From Megachile rotundata (Eukaryota; Arthropoda; Insecta; Hymenoptera; Megachilidae), in NCBI RefSeq assembly GCF_050947335.1, contig NC_134984.1, positions 5,437,926-5,501,925 on the forward strand: a DNA stretch of 64,000 bases, read 5' to 3'. The position numbers and the translations under genes were made by a program. Positions 44,506-57,483 of the stretch are shown here, piece after piece; position 1 is the first letter of the stretch; every line of letters begins with the position of its first letter. The notes under the pieces are model-generated. The model saw only the letters and a program-made list of their open reading frames with translations, did no database searches and was not told the DNA's origin.

Positions 44506-46510
44506 TTTTTTTTTTTTTTTTATTTAGGAAGACAGAAATCCAATTACGGACACCTGGGAAGATAGCCCAGGAAGTATGGAAAGACTGACGCTTCCGGCGC
44601 CCCTAGAAGAGGGACGGTTTCCACGCATACCAACTAAAACTATCTCTCGCCCCCGCCACAAGGGCGGGGGGTGGCGGCAACCCGTCAGGCTTTTCTACCG
44701 GAGACGGCATAGTCCCCCTGATCTAGGCCATCGCTCGCAGTTGTGGAAGAAAGACTGCCCCCTCCCCCCGCCTCCCACCCACCGCGTATGTGTTCCATGT
44801 GTAGGGAATGGATGCTCTCAACCAAAGGGTTTTGATCCTAGGGGCTGCGTCAAGGTCTAGTGGAGGCTCCCGGGCAAAATGCGCTGACCTCCAGCTGACC
44901 TTGTAACGCCCCCTCGGCGCCGCCTCCCGGTGCGCTCGAACATACGGCAAAAAACCGCGACCTCTCCCCACCATTTCCCACCTAAGTGTCATAATGTGCT
45001 TTCCTATGCTTAATTCTAATTCATCGCACTTTCTAATTACCTGTTTTGTTCTCGCGTTTCGAAAATTTCGGCTCCCCGCTCCCACCCCCACCCCCCTCTC
45101 CCAACAAGAAAGTTGCCTTAGTATATTCTATCACCTCTGTATATCCTACGCTATTTCCGACATCAGATTTTCCGCTCATTTTTTTAAATTTCCACGCACC
45201 GCTTTCCATCGCGTTTTTGCGATGTTTCCCCTTCCCTTGCGCCCTTTTAACCCTTTGCGTTATCGCCGCTTACCGATTTTCTCGCATTTCATATTACGCC
45301 CCAATCTTCTTCCATAACGCTACATGAGCCCATTGCTCTCGGTAAAAATTTCTCCTTTTTCTCTCCTGTCGATTCCACTCGATCCCCGTTGTCGCCCCCT
45401 AATGGTGCCAGGACCAGGCTGACGACTGGGTTCCTTGCTGAATCAACAGTTGATCGGAAGGGTGCTCGATTTGATTTGATCTCTCTCCCTCCTCTCCCCC
45501 GCTCAGTCGGTCCCCGTTTTGTGCCCCCTAATGGTGCTATGACCAGGCTGACACCGGTTTCCTCCTTTGCAGGTTTGAGTCGTTCGATCGTTCGTGTCTT
45601 ATGTTTTCTCCTTCTTCTCTCCCGCCGATCCCCCTCGGTCCCCATTGTCACCCCCTCCACTCCTGCTCTTCCTCTTCTCCCTCTCGCTGTCTTCTCGCTC
45701 CTTTCCCTCCTCTTGATATTTGAAAAGCGCGCCATGCCTCTACCGTCTTGCTTGCTGCCGCATCCTTTCGCTTGATCCTTTAGGGCCGCTCTCCATGCGC
45801 CTGCATCGACCCTTCCCCGGCCATGTTGGATGTTTGCGAACCGGCCTTTACGCTCTACGCTTTCCCTCGCGCAGAGATGCCCACATGTTCGTACGATATG
45901 TCGAGACATGCTTGACCGACGCCATTATTTATTTACTATCAAATCATGAAAATACGAAAATAGCCAAAACTAATCACCGCGTGCATTCAGTATGCCTCAT
46001 TCGCCCTTTCCCGCACTCTAAATCCCTAATGACATTTACATTATTAATTAATTAATTTAATTTAATTTCTGCGACTTTCTCTCGCAATTTCGACATGTCG
46101 CACAACCACGTGTTCGCGCAAGTCCTTCTTCGAGGGCAACTTTCACCCTTAAATTGCACTATTTTCACTCGCGATATATAAGAATAATCGTATTTAAGTC
46201 GCGCACATTTTTATTTTATTCCGCGGTCGGCCCGAACACTCGTTTCCTCGCTTTCAATTACTCATGGGTTTGCACCCCATGCTTTCCCTCGCGTCGCGTG
46301 GAGGTCGCCATTACCGAAATTTCGATTTTTATTTATAGATTTATTATTTCATCACCGATTTTTACAAAACTTCACCGGTCACTTCCCCCACGGTCTCCCC
46401 TCACTTCACAACATTATTTATCACACTTTAACCACTTTTTTCCCACCAAAATTGAACTTTATCGCGGAGCGACCCCCGAATACGTGCGCTCGCCAGGACA
46501 GCCAGCCGTG
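44506..46510 (-). mobile_element. Retroelement X, copy 3 (inverted, internally deleted)
   Basis: Poly(T) at 44506 and the X 5' end (complement of CACGGCTGGC) at 46501-46510. Relative to copies 1 and 2 it lacks about 0.7 kb: near 45775 the sequence jumps from the third GGAGAGCGGCCC-type repeat to the first, which also removes the A/T-rich tract between them. No TSD is found: the left neighbour is LINE ORF2 and the right neighbour is unrelated. So a deletion or recombination followed insertion. Confidence 0.75.
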
Positions 46511-46531
46511 TTTCCAATTGTCAGAATAAAT

Positions 46532-48000
46532 TGTGACGGATCGGTGGGGGAAAGCCCGAAAGGGGTTCCCTGAAGTGGGGGCAGTTAGGGAAAACGGCCC
46601 TCCACGCACCGATGCTCACACGTACGGCCGATTTATTTAACGGGGCGCCAGTGCTAATGTACTCGTCCGTAGTAATCGCCCTTCCGGCTGCTCTGTCGGA
46701 AGCGGGAATCAGAAGCGGTCAGAAAAAAAATTAGTAAAAGACCCGCGAGTTTGTATCCAACAAAGACAAATACTTTTATTCGGGCCTCCAAGTGGACCAC
46801 GTAAGCAGAGCAGAAAATGAATTCGCGTGGGCCCCACGCGTTACAAGCAACGGTCGAGGAATAAGGGGGTCGACTCGCCAATTGCGAGGGAGGCTTTCGC
46901 GGCGCGGGGGCACACGGTACGCGTGAGTATAAAGATAGAAAGATAGAGAAGTACAAAAAAAAAACGCCGAGGTATTCGTCCGCGAAGGAACATGCCCTCT
47001 TAGGGGTCGTCGACAACAAGGGGACGTTGGTCCTAAATACCAAATACAGCGAAAAAGAAAAGAGATAAAGCAAGGGGGGGAACGGTGTCGTTGTAGACCG
47101 TTCGCGGCCTCTAGGGTCCTCGTCACTGGGGCCAGGGGTCCTATCGCCCTCGCCCACGCGCAAATAAGTAATACCAAAAAAAGAAGAAGGGTAAGGAGAA
47201 GACTCCTACCTTTTTGGCGCTGTGGTCCGACGTGTCCACACTGGGGCCGCGACGAAAAATCCACACAGGCACACACACAAACAGTAGAAATAAGCAATAA
47301 AAGAACGGAACGCACTACAAATAGCAAAGGAAAGAAAAATGCAAAACTAAAAACATGAGGCACAACAAAAAAAGAAAAAGATTCAAATTTCCGGCGGGGA
47401 GTATTGCGAAAAGCGGCTCTATCTCGCGGCTACTCGCTTGCTTCTCCTGGATCTTCTTCCCCGGTTCACGGTATTCCCCCACCCCGAGGATTTCGGCGTC
47501 GAGGATGGGCCATTCCACGGTGGTGTTTGGTGGCCAGGTCCTGGGGCCCTCTCGAGGTGGCAGTAGGGGGTGGCTTGTCCCCAGGCTTGGCGTTTCCCGG
47601 TGGTCGGCTGCCGGTCGCCCCCGCGGAGGATGACGGGGTGGCGCCGCGACCGGACAGCCGGTGTCCTCTTCGGTGGACCCATCCCGCGCCTCCGTCGCTC
47701 AGGGAGAGGTTCCTCCGCGACCGGGGACAACGGTGGCTCCTTCTTGGTGGCTGGAGGTCAGAAGGGGGGGGGGGGGGGGGGGGGGGGGAAGAGGAAAAAC
47801 GTGGCGTCCGAACTAAATATAAAAAAAAAACACGAAAAAGAAAAAAACACACACACGCTCACTCGTTCATACTTGCCCCAGCGGCGAGGGGGTCCGCTTA
47901 GGCGGAGGAGTGGGGCCGGCAATTCGGGAGGATCCTCGTAACGAGGCATAACCAAAAAAAAAAGAAGGTAATCAGCTAAATGAAAATATGCCTCGTTATA
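46532..48000. mobile_element. Solo LTR, family 1, copy 2
   Basis: 1469 bp from TGTGACGGATCGG to CTCGTTATA (terminal C changed to T), with TSD AAAT at 46528-46531 and 48001-48004. It is closely similar to copies 1 and 3 and carries a G run of about 23 near 47765-47788 that is shorter in copy 3 and lacking in copy 1. It has the same 13-base inverted repeat near the 3' end. Confidence 0.8.
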
Positions 48001-48004
48001 AAAT

Positions 48005-48772
48005 CTAACCTAACCTAAAATTGGTTACAATTTTTGTCAATTTGTAACTTCAATTTATTCACAATCTTTATTTTAACAAATTTCACATTCCAATACTGTT
48101 CTATTATACATTCCAACCCTTTGACTTTATTAGACTACTTTCCTTCCATTCTTCCTTCTTTTGCGCTCGCTAGGATTAGGAAACTTGGCTCGAGCCCGTA
48201 TTCCTACAAGTTGCTTGACGCCTAGAAATAGATTCATAAATATGGCAACAGCGTAACAATACGGCAACGATGCCTTCGCGTCGTTTCTCTGCCAAAAGTT
48301 GGTGGGTAATAGGAATAGGAATAGGTGGGTAATAGAGTTTAGGTATATTTGTAGGTCTAGTCGATAGAGGACGCAACGCGAGTTGTCTAGTTTATTTCCA
48401 GTAGTCACCGCTCATAGACATTGTCGCTTCGATCGATTCGGAGATAGACTCAAACGGGACCGCACCCCGTTTTGGCTTATCTCCGAATCGATCGAAGCGA
48501 CGATGTCTATGAGAGGAGAATACTAGAAATAAAAAATCTATAAACTAGACAACTCGCGTTGCGTCATCTATCGGCTAGATCTACAAATATATCTAAACTC
48601 TATTAGCCACCTATTCCTATTCCTATTATCAACCAACTTTTGACAGACAAAGGACGCGAAGGCATCGTTGCCGGATTGTTACGCTGTTGCCATATCTATC
48701 AATCTATTTTTAGACATCAAGCAAATTGTAGAAATACGGGCTCATGCCAAGTTTCCTAATCCTAGCGAGCGC
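48005..48772. repeat. Palindrome beside copy B
   Basis: The left arm (48162-48446) and right arm (48478-48772) are near-perfect inverted repeats around 48462, where AACGGG and CCCGTT also pair. The left arm extends outward to about 48005 and there matches 49400-49605, because a block of about 600 bases separates the halves on the right. So one repeat sits head to head with the 3' flank of copy B. Confidence 0.7.
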
Positions 48773-51118
48773 CATTCGAGGAAAGAGGGAGGGGATGATC
48801 AAAAATGCACTTCAGCCAAATGAAATATCCAATACGTCAGTCGATAGTATATAAAAAAAAGACATCTTACACCAAGTTTCAACCCCCCTATCTCGACCAC
48901 GGGGGTAATAAAAAGGGAAAAACAAAATTTCGGTTTTTGGCCTGTTTTGCCTATTTTTCAGATTTTTATATTGCAAACTGTAGTTGTAAGAAATGAAAAA
49001 CCGCATTTAATAATTTTATGTCATATCTGGTTATATTGAGAAACGTAAAGTGACACTGCAACAGAATTATTAGCAGCTTGGAGATAAGAAAGAGTATAAA
49101 AACAGAAGCAGGTAGGCGCGTGCGAGACAGATATGATAAGACATTAGTTACAATCAGATCATATTGCGAGCCGGACGGATCATCGATTATACCGCGGATT
49201 CAGATATCGTGATTCAGTCATTCGAGATTGCTCGATTAACACTTTTGTAACAATAATCAATAACATTGTAACGTAGTACGTTAAGAAATAAAGTTTTTTT
49301 TTAAACCCAAACTGAGTAATTTCGTGCGTAACGATAATTATTGATAATTGTTTAAGACACGTTGTTACTATATTTATCAATGTATTTTTACGCATCAAGA
49401 AACTTGTAGGACTAAGGTCTCGAGCCAAGCTTCCCTATCGCAGCGGGCGCGAAAGGAGGAAACAGAAGGATAGTAATGTAATGAAGTGAATGGATTAAAA
49501 TGAATAATAGGGAAGTATTGGAATGTGAAATTTGTTAAAATAAAGTTTGTAAATAAATTGAAATTATAAATTAATAAAAATTCGGTAGGTTAGGTTTATT
49601 TTGGCGATACCATAATACAATACAATAAAATTGATAAAAAATTACATTTATTACACGTTTTAAAATAATATCTCTTCTTTCGCGTCTTTCTTCATTTCTC
49701 CTCGCTGTTATACCTGCCTTACCGCACTGACCTATTCCAGTGTCGCGTGCCCAAGCAGGTGGTGGGAGAACCTGCCTCTTTCCGTGTCACTGATTTCCTT
49801 TGGTGTTTGCGCCGCACGGGTAACAGGTAGACCTTTCGAAGTAAACAAAATCTCCAATCTCAGGGCATTGACCGCATAAGATGAATCAGCTGTTAGAAGT
49901 CGCTGCTTGGCATTCTTTATTTACGAAGTATCTGCAACAGATGAAATGATATAAATACATAATTATTATTGCTCGTATTATATCGACTGTTGTGCAAAAT
50001 TTTATTTTGCGGATGCTCCAGCTTATTTTTTACCAAATAACTGTAATAGTTGAAACTAAATACTACATTTTGTTTGAAAAATATACATTACCTGCAACGC
50101 AATACCCTTTCAATGCACAAAGTGATCTTTTTCTTCTTTTTCGTAACGAGGAATTACACGGTGCATTCCGCGAGATTCGCCCAATATAGTGTGCCGCCAT
50201 ACTCACGAAAATTCATTTCCTCTCTAATTTGTCGTTCTAAAATCTGTAACAAATTATTGGTACGCAAAGAAATTATGATAGAAACCCACTCTTAGCCAAT
50301 AATACTTCTTTTATGATATTTAAAATTCAACAAATTTTTTTCACTTTATTATTACGTAGAAAAAAAATATTTGTTAATATTAATATTGTTTGAAAAGAAG
50401 TATTATTGCACGATGGAAACCATGAGAATGTGGTGGGCTTCTTCCATCAGGATGGGATAAAATGGGACAGGATGGATGATATTGGATAAGATAATTGTAG
50501 GAACGGGGTGCGGGATGGCAAATAAAAAGGAACTATCCGATGAAGTAAATGGGTAATTCTATTTCGCTACCGTATACAAAAACTTCAAATTTGCTATGAT
50601 CGCTATTTTCGCTGTATTCGCATTCGCTTCTCTCAAAAAACTGCTCCGTTTCGACTCTCATACCTTGACCCACTCGCAATCTACCTTCTCTTTTTCTTTA
50701 CATGTTTTCTCTCTCTTTCGCTCGTCAAATGTTTCCTTTGTTCGCCTGCATCCATACTTCGCATTCGCACTATCTCACTCGCACCGTCGCACACGCGCCG
50801 TCGCACACGCACTATCGCACTCGCACTGCTTAACGGTAATCGCTCGAACGGCTGTAACACAGTGTTTTTCTAAGCGCGCCCAAACATATGATCGGCTCAG
50901 GTTAATGCCCTCCTACATAATTATAATTTCAACCTACGAACAAGTCAGTAGGCACACGCCAACCAAGGGCGTACGGGCCGGCGTCCGCAACTGTACTTTG
51001 CAGCGCAGTCCGACACCGGTTCGTTGCAACATTTTTTATTTTTGTAATTTCAACCCACAAACAAGTCAGTAGGCACACGCCAACCAAGGGCGTACGGGCC
51101 GGCGTCCGCAACTGCAAT
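48773..51118. repeat. 3' flank of transposon copy B
   Basis: Collinear with 2600-4476 beside copy A at high identity, apart from the solo LTR at 50496-50917. It contains the possible zinc-ribbon frame at about 49.8 kb. Near 50935-51110 a block with CAAGTCAGTAGGCACACGCC is duplicated in tandem. Confidence 0.65.
50496..50917. mobile_element. Solo LTR, family 5
   Basis: 422 bp from TGTAGGAACG to CCTCCTACA (7-base inverted ends) with TSD TAAT at 50492-50495 and 50918-50921. The same position beside copy A (near 4315-4335) shows the empty site. The middle has CA/CG-rich short repeats (CACTCGCACCGTCGCACACG). Confidence 0.8.
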
Positions 51119-53008
51119 TTACAGCGCAGTCCGACGCCGGGTTTTTGGAATGTTTGCCTTACCTTCGGTCACCGATCTTTTCCGTTTTTCCAAGCGCTTC
51201 CTTTCTTCTATGATATATTCGGGTTCCCTAACAGGCATACCCCTGTTGTACCGGCTATCTATATATTCCGGTAGCATGCATTCGATATAAAATTTAATCA
51301 ACTTTGGTTCCATTTCAGTTTGCGAAAAACCTGTCCGCTTTTTCAACGGTTGTGCATTTTATCCCTTTCCGCGTCCAAATGCAAAATATGCAGTACGATC
51401 TACCCGTTACGTGCAATTGTCCGTTACTTGCACTTAGTAAAAGTACTGGTGAGTTCTGGTTAGCACAGTATCTCCTTCATCTTCACATATGTATGCGTCG
51501 GATAGACGGAATCGTTTTAATAGCTTCATCCGGAAACAAATTTTCAGCTGTTTTTGGGCATTTTATTTCTACGATGCCCTCTTCATCGATGACACCATCC
51601 ACCGATGCTCCTATGAACGGATGAGAACTATCGATGAAGATCCCGCATTCTTTAATATCTCTCCCTGTATATTTCTTCAATTCTTCACGGGCAATTTCTT
51701 CGCACTCCTGCCCGTATTTAATTGCAGGTACATTAATGATTTTTGGATATATCACTCTTTTCACCAAGTTACCACACAATGTTCCACTTCTTCGGCGGCA
51801 CACACTTGCGAAATTCGATGCCGTTAGAAGTTTCGATTTGTACGTGTACCATCGCAGATTTTTCGATTGTCCGATTGTTTCTACTGGAACGGCATCCTTC
51901 TTTTCTTGCCAATTACGGAACACCTCCATATGTTTTTCTTGCTGCAACTTATAAATATTTATATCCATATCGGGTTTTGCAGCGTTTTCTCCATAATCAG
52001 CATCTTTTTCAGAGTGGAATTTTTTCCATACGCGTGTCGCGATTTCTGTTTCCTTTCTTTTCTCAACATTTTTTTCATTTTTCTTCCTTCTTCTTATTTC
52101 CATGTCTGATAAAACTAGAGGCGGTTTCTTCTTCATCGCTCTATTCAATCGCGACAATGGTTCCTTGGTGTTTTACTGTAACACGGCAGCAGCACATCTT
52201 GCCGTGTACGATCCTCTTTGGCCGAAATTTAATCTTTTCCCACCGATGTATTTGGCAAGGACGTTGTTGAAGCTCTCTACGGGATTGTTGTTACAATTGT
52301 ATAATAAACTTTCCGCATGAGATGTTAGCGGCTGAAGTATTTCCCTTATGAGCTGGTATACTCCCACACTCTTCAACTGCAGGACGATGTTTGTTTCATT
52401 TTCTTTGCTTTTTCCATCGCAGAAGTAATTTATTTTATTACATTCTGCATGTTCGCCAAATACGTGGCTTGGCACATTATAAATGTCACAGTATAAATTT
52501 CTAATTTTTGTAGAGGTCGATACACTTTCGTTGCTTCTATATCGTGCGGCTTTCACAATTGCCGTTCGCATTCGCCGAATGCTATTTTCCACAGCTTTCC
52601 TCAATGTACCTGCTGTTGTTTTTTTAACGATTTCCTTCATTTTTCTGCAGAAATTCCGTAATAAGTGATTCGTGCATTCAATTTTTTTTACACGAATCTC
52701 TGTGTTATACGAATCTGCATCTATAATCTTTTTGTATACGCTGCTATCTCCGTCAGCGATTAGCGTGGAATAAATTAATCAACGCTTTTCGACGCTGGTT
52801 TGAAATCCTTCTACAATGACATCGCTTTCCATAGCGGTGGATGCTCGGCTCTTGCTCCAATTTTTAATGAATACTTGCTTTCGTGGTTTTTTCTGTTCTC
52901 TTGCAGCACATTCGCAAATTTTGCATCTCTTATTGCGTACTCCAATGAATAAAACTTTTCGGGTGTAATATCCAACTATTACACCAACGCCCGACGCAGA
53001 GTTATATG
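51119..53008 (-). pseudogene. Transposase / YqaJ nuclease fusion, copy B, C-terminal part
   Basis: Minus-strand continuation of the fragment at 57484-58157; the two were one gene before the LTR-like element at 53009-57483 inserted with a TATG duplication. It contains the CxxC...HxC region, ADGDSSVY, NNPVESFN, the nuclease motifs (SHPFIGAS, VEIKCPKT) and the Lys/Arg-rich end. Disruptions are a TGA near 52779, a TAA after AAAVLQ near 52170, and a frameshift between about 51350 and 51490. In the nuclease the PDG is read as VDG (GASVDGVIDEE), so a key neighbour of the catalytic Asp has changed. It is more similar to copy A than to copy C. Confidence 0.8.
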
Positions 53009-53162
53009 TGTAACGTCCGCGGGAAGAATTTTTTTTTTGTTTCATCATCACGACAATCTTGGACCCACTGACTAGAACAACCAATTATCGATTGTAGTTG
53101 CCAATTACCGACAGTATGTCACGTATTCATTATCGATCTATCAAATTCGACAGTCGGTAATC

Positions 53163-53164
<2 letters not shown>

Positions 53165-53197
<33 letters not shown>
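53165..53197. repeat. (AT)n microsatellite
   Basis: About 33 bases of alternating T and A inside the family 2 element. Confidence 0.9.
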
Positions 53198-53198
<1 letters not shown>

Positions 53199-53728
53199 CA
53201 TTTATATAAATTATCTTATAATTTTGATTTAGAGTAGGTAATATTTTCCGCGAAAATATTTGAACATTAAGTTGGAACGATTAGAACAAGATAATGTATT
53301 ATATTATTTTATTTTTCTAATAAATAGTTTTGTATACGAAATTTCAGTTACGCTATGATGTGCCTACGTGCCGCGATACTCGCCCGAAATCCTTGAGATC
53401 AGCGCTAATCCTAGAAAAGGATAGCGATACTATTTCTATTTTCGGCATTTTTGGACATTAAATTAATTAATTAATTAAATCGATTTATATACGCAAAATC
53501 AACCAGTGCTAAACTACTCATGGCCGGAACCAAAATTATTTCCTTAAACTAGAAAGCTGTAAATCGAAATAGACTCGCCTCTGATAGAAAAGGACAGAAA
53601 ATGTATTTTTCGCTAAAACACCATTAGAGTATCATTTTAGTATCGGAACGATAGCCACTAATTGAAGAGCGACATTTAAAATATAACTAAACCGTTCGAT
53701 TTTATAATTAATGTATAATAACGAAGTT

Positions 53729-55189
53729 TGTGACGGATCGGTGGGGGAAAAGCCCGAAGGGGGTTCCCTGAAGTGGGGGCAGTTAGGGAGAACGGCCCTC
53801 CACGCACCGATGCTCACACCCACAGCCGATTTCTTTAACGGGGCGCCAGTGCTAATGCACTGGTCCGTAGTAATCGCCCTTCCGGCTACTCTGTCGGGAG
53901 CGGGAATCAGAGGGGGTCAGAAAAAATTAGTAAAGGACCCGCGAGTGTGTATCCAACAACGGAAAAGAATGCTTTATTCGGGCCCCAAGTAGGCCACGCG
54001 AGCAGAACAGAAAATGAATTCGCGTGGGCCCCACGCGTTACAAGCAACGGTCGAGGAAAAGGGGTCGACTCGCCAGTTGCGAGGGAGGCTTTCGCGGCAC
54101 GGGGGCTCACGGTACGCGCGAGTACAAAGATAGAAAGGTACAAAGAAAACGCTGCGGTATTCGCCCGCGAAGGAACACGCCCTCTTAGGGGTCGTGGACA
54201 GTAAGGGGACGTTGGTCCTAAATACCAAAATACAGCGAGAGAAAAAAAACTAGATTAGAGGGGACGGTGTCGTGTAAACCGTCCGCGGCCTCTAGGGTAC
54301 TCGTCACTGGGGCCAGGGGTCCTATCGCCCTCGCCCACGCGCAAATGAATAATACAAAAGAAATCGGTAAGGAGGTAACTCCTACCTTTTTGGCGCTGGC
54401 GTACTCCACAAAAAGAAAGATTCCACACTGGGGCGGCGGCGACAAACACTCCACGCAGGCACACAATACAAAAAAAAAACAAAGTAGAAAAACGGAACGC
54501 ACTGCAAAAGGAAAAAGAAATCAAAGACACAAACTAAAAACGTGAGACACAACGAAAAGAAAAGGATTTAAATTGAGGCTTTAAGCGGGGCTTTGGCGAA
54601 AATTTGACTCGACGTCGCGGCGGCTCGCTTGCTTCTTCCCGATCCATCCTCTTCTTCCCCGGTTCGCGATATTCCCCCACCTCAAGGATTTCGGTGTCGA
54701 GGATGGGCCATTCCACGGTGGTGTCTGGTGGCCAGGTCTTGGGGCCCTCTCGAGGTGGCAGTTGAGGGTGGCTTGTCCCCAGGCCTGGCGTTTCCCGGTG
54801 GTCGGCTGCCGGTCGCCCCCGCGGAGGATGACGGGGTGGCGCCGCGACCGGACAGCCGGTGTCCTCTTCGGTGGACCCATCCCGCGCCTCCGTCGCTCAG
54901 GGAGAGGTTCCTCCGCGACCGGGGACAACGGTGGCTCCTTCTTGGTGGCTGGAGGTCAGAAGGGGGGGGGGGGGGGGGAAGAGGAAAAACGTGGCGTCCG
55001 AACTAAATATAAAAAAAAAACACGAAAAAGAAAAAAACACACACACGCTCACTCGTTCATACTTGCCCCAGCGGCGAGGGGGTCCGCTTAGGCGGAGGAG
55101 TGGGGCCGGCAATTCGGGAGGATCCTCGTAACGAGGCATAACCAAAAAAAAAGAAGGTAATCAACCAAATGAAAATATGCCTCGTTACA
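53729..55189. mobile_element. Solo LTR, family 1, copy 3
   Basis: 1461 bp from TGTGACGGATCGG to CTCGTTACA, with TSD AGTT at 53725-53728 and 55190-55193. It lies inside the family 2 element, so it is younger than it. Its last 400 bases are nearly identical to copy 2. Confidence 0.85.
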
Positions 55190-55213
55190 AGTTATATGAA
55201 AATTTAGATATTC

Positions 55214-55260
55214 TGACGTCACAGAAATTCCAGGAATTCGGCGAACCTGCGAGTATAAAA
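55214..55260 (+). promoter_or_regulatory. Putative LTR promoter: CRE-like site and TATA box
   Basis: TGACGTCA at 55214-55221 lies 33 bases before TATAAAA at 55254-55260. Transcription would start near 55285 (AGCAGCAGAAC). It sits inside the family 2 element just right of the nested solo LTR. Confidence 0.45.
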
Positions 55261-57483
55261 GGGCGAGCGAAACCCATCTAAGCAGCAGAACAATTTTCGA
55301 AGTCGAACGCGATAGAAGTCTCCTTGATTAGTGTAACCGGAACAATTTTCGCTGTCAAAGAGCCAAGAAGATTCTTAATACTTGACTGGTTAAGCGGGTA
55401 TTGCCATTCGGTTACTTGATCGCTGGGTTGTTTTAGCAGCTGGTGAACAACAGGCTCCCCAATTAAGCGATCTGGTTTTGGGTGTCGGTGTGCGCTCTGA
55501 CAAAAGGGCCATGGACAATTAGTTGTCGAGTCAAATTATACAAGAGTAATTGTTCCAAGGAGACTCATTAACTGTAGATAAATTTTGGAAATTGAATTAG
55601 TAAAAGAATATTGTTCTGTCTCTAGCGTACATTTCCGTAGTCGACTACACCGCGTTAGATAATAGATTAAATCTGTCTAATTTTGCGAAAGCGCATTTAG
55701 GTGCGTTTAGAGAATTTCACTTAGGTTGAATTCCTCGCGGCGGTAGATTGTTACATCGCGGCCTATTCTGCGGTTCTTTAACTTTAAAGTGCTGACGCAT
55801 ACCTTGACCTTAGCCGGTTTCCGATTTCTAGCCTAATCAGGGGAATTCGATGGAGGCTATTTCCGAACTGACTAACAAGGGACCATCCCGAAGTGATAAT
55901 CTCCGATTTTGATGAAACTTGGATATAATGTAGTTCTCGAACAAATATTCGACACGTATTTTTTTTAGCTGCTATCATTCATGTTAAGGGGGTGAAAATA
56001 GCCCTCGAAGTTGGGGGTTGAAACCATATTTTTGGGAATATCTCCGGAACTAAAGAAGATAATTGAATTCTTTTTTTTGTAAATTGTTCGTCTTTAAATA
56101 GGAAATTTTTGTGCATAAAAAAATTTCAAGAAACTTTATTTGTTTAAATAATATTTAAAAAATTTATCATTTTTGTTTAAATTTTTGCACTAAATGTTGA
56201 TCTATTTTTTTGCAACTTCGTGTACGTAAACTATGGATAAAAATAGAGGATACGTGTTTTTGGAATTTGTTGTTTTTTGCAATGTTTATTAGATATATAA
56301 TTTAACATCACCTCCTGTGAAGAGGGGCAATCAGCATTTTTATTAAAAATATCATTATTTTTACAATGTTTTACAATATTTTAAACATTTTATACCTCTT
56401 CATATGCCGTTAATTGATTTCTGAATAATTATAGTAAGCATTGCAGGTATTCACGCACTTACACTCGTGACTGATGGTGGCTTGGTTTCGGGTACTGCTT
56501 CGCCCCTCTAGACGTCGATGATAGTCTTATCCTTCGCGGTGGACCTACGCGATGGCGCACGCACTCCCGGAATTAACTGTTTACGGGTCTTGTATTATCA
56601 GACCCGGAGATACGATACGCGAATGACCGCTGGCCGAGCGCGAAGAAAACCTCGAAGTGTAAAGTCACGAACAATCAACTACAACCAACTATCAACCATC
56701 AACTCTTTACTCGCGCTTGTCGGCGGTTTTTGTACCCGAAAGTGTGCCAAATCGAGTTCTCCTTTGTCACTCATGCACATTTTGGAGTTACGCGATCGCC
56801 TTCGCAGAATGCCGCGTTAATGCATTCCTGCGAGTCAATTCGGTCGCGACCCAAATACCGACGGAAAAGGAATATTCCTCGGATGTAACAGATTACAAAG
56901 CGTTAACATTATAAATATTGTAAAATTTCGTTTATATAAATCTAGAAATCGAATTACACTTAGGTAGGATTCATTATAACTTATAAAAGTGTTAATCAAG
57001 CAAAATCTTGTCATTGCGATAGCGTCGAAGACAAAAATCAAATATCAAATTTAGTTAATACATTGCGAATACGAAGTTTGCTTTATCAGAGACCCGATTT
57101 AGATACGGTCCAATATGAAGTATTAAATAGCGAGTTTCATATCGTTAAATTCACAATTATCAATTACATATTGTTTAATTTATCAAATTCTATTATTATT
57201 ATTATATCAAGATCTATTTAGTTTCTCTATTCTAATTAATCATTTATAATTTCTATACTTTTCTTTATTTGTTATTATTGTTAATTGTTAATTTCATTTT
57301 CTTATCGTTTTATTGAATAAATCTAATTGTTGAAAGATTTTGACCTGTGGATTTCACTCCTTAACCGCACACCACACGAATCCCACAATCTTTATTTGCA
57401 AAATCGAGTCGTTTAGGGGTAAAAGTCGCTCTTTACCTTTTAGCGCTTGTAAATATCTGAACTTAGGTTCCAGGGACGTTACA

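Larger units (their letters stand above)
53009..57483. mobile_element. Long LTR-like element, family 2, inserted in copy B
   Basis: Bounded by perfect 10-base inverted ends (TGTAACGTCC and GGACGTTACA) and the TSD TATG (53005-53008 and 57484-57487). The uninterrupted sequence is seen in copy A near 6350. After subtracting the solo LTR at 53729-55189 it is about 3.0 kb. No protein is encoded. A TATA box (55254-55260) and upstream TGACGTCA suggest an LTR-type promoter. It is long for a solo LTR, so it might be an LTR plus internal remnant; I found no internal copy of its own ends. Confidence 0.7.

Noticed and set aside
50596..51072. A 158-codon ORF near the family 5 LTR
   Set aside because: It crosses the LTR boundary and TSD and consists of Ser/His-rich low-complexity sequence.
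56518..56820. A 100-codon ORF in the family 2 element
   Set aside because: No recognisable domain, and it lies in otherwise non-coding LTR-like sequence.
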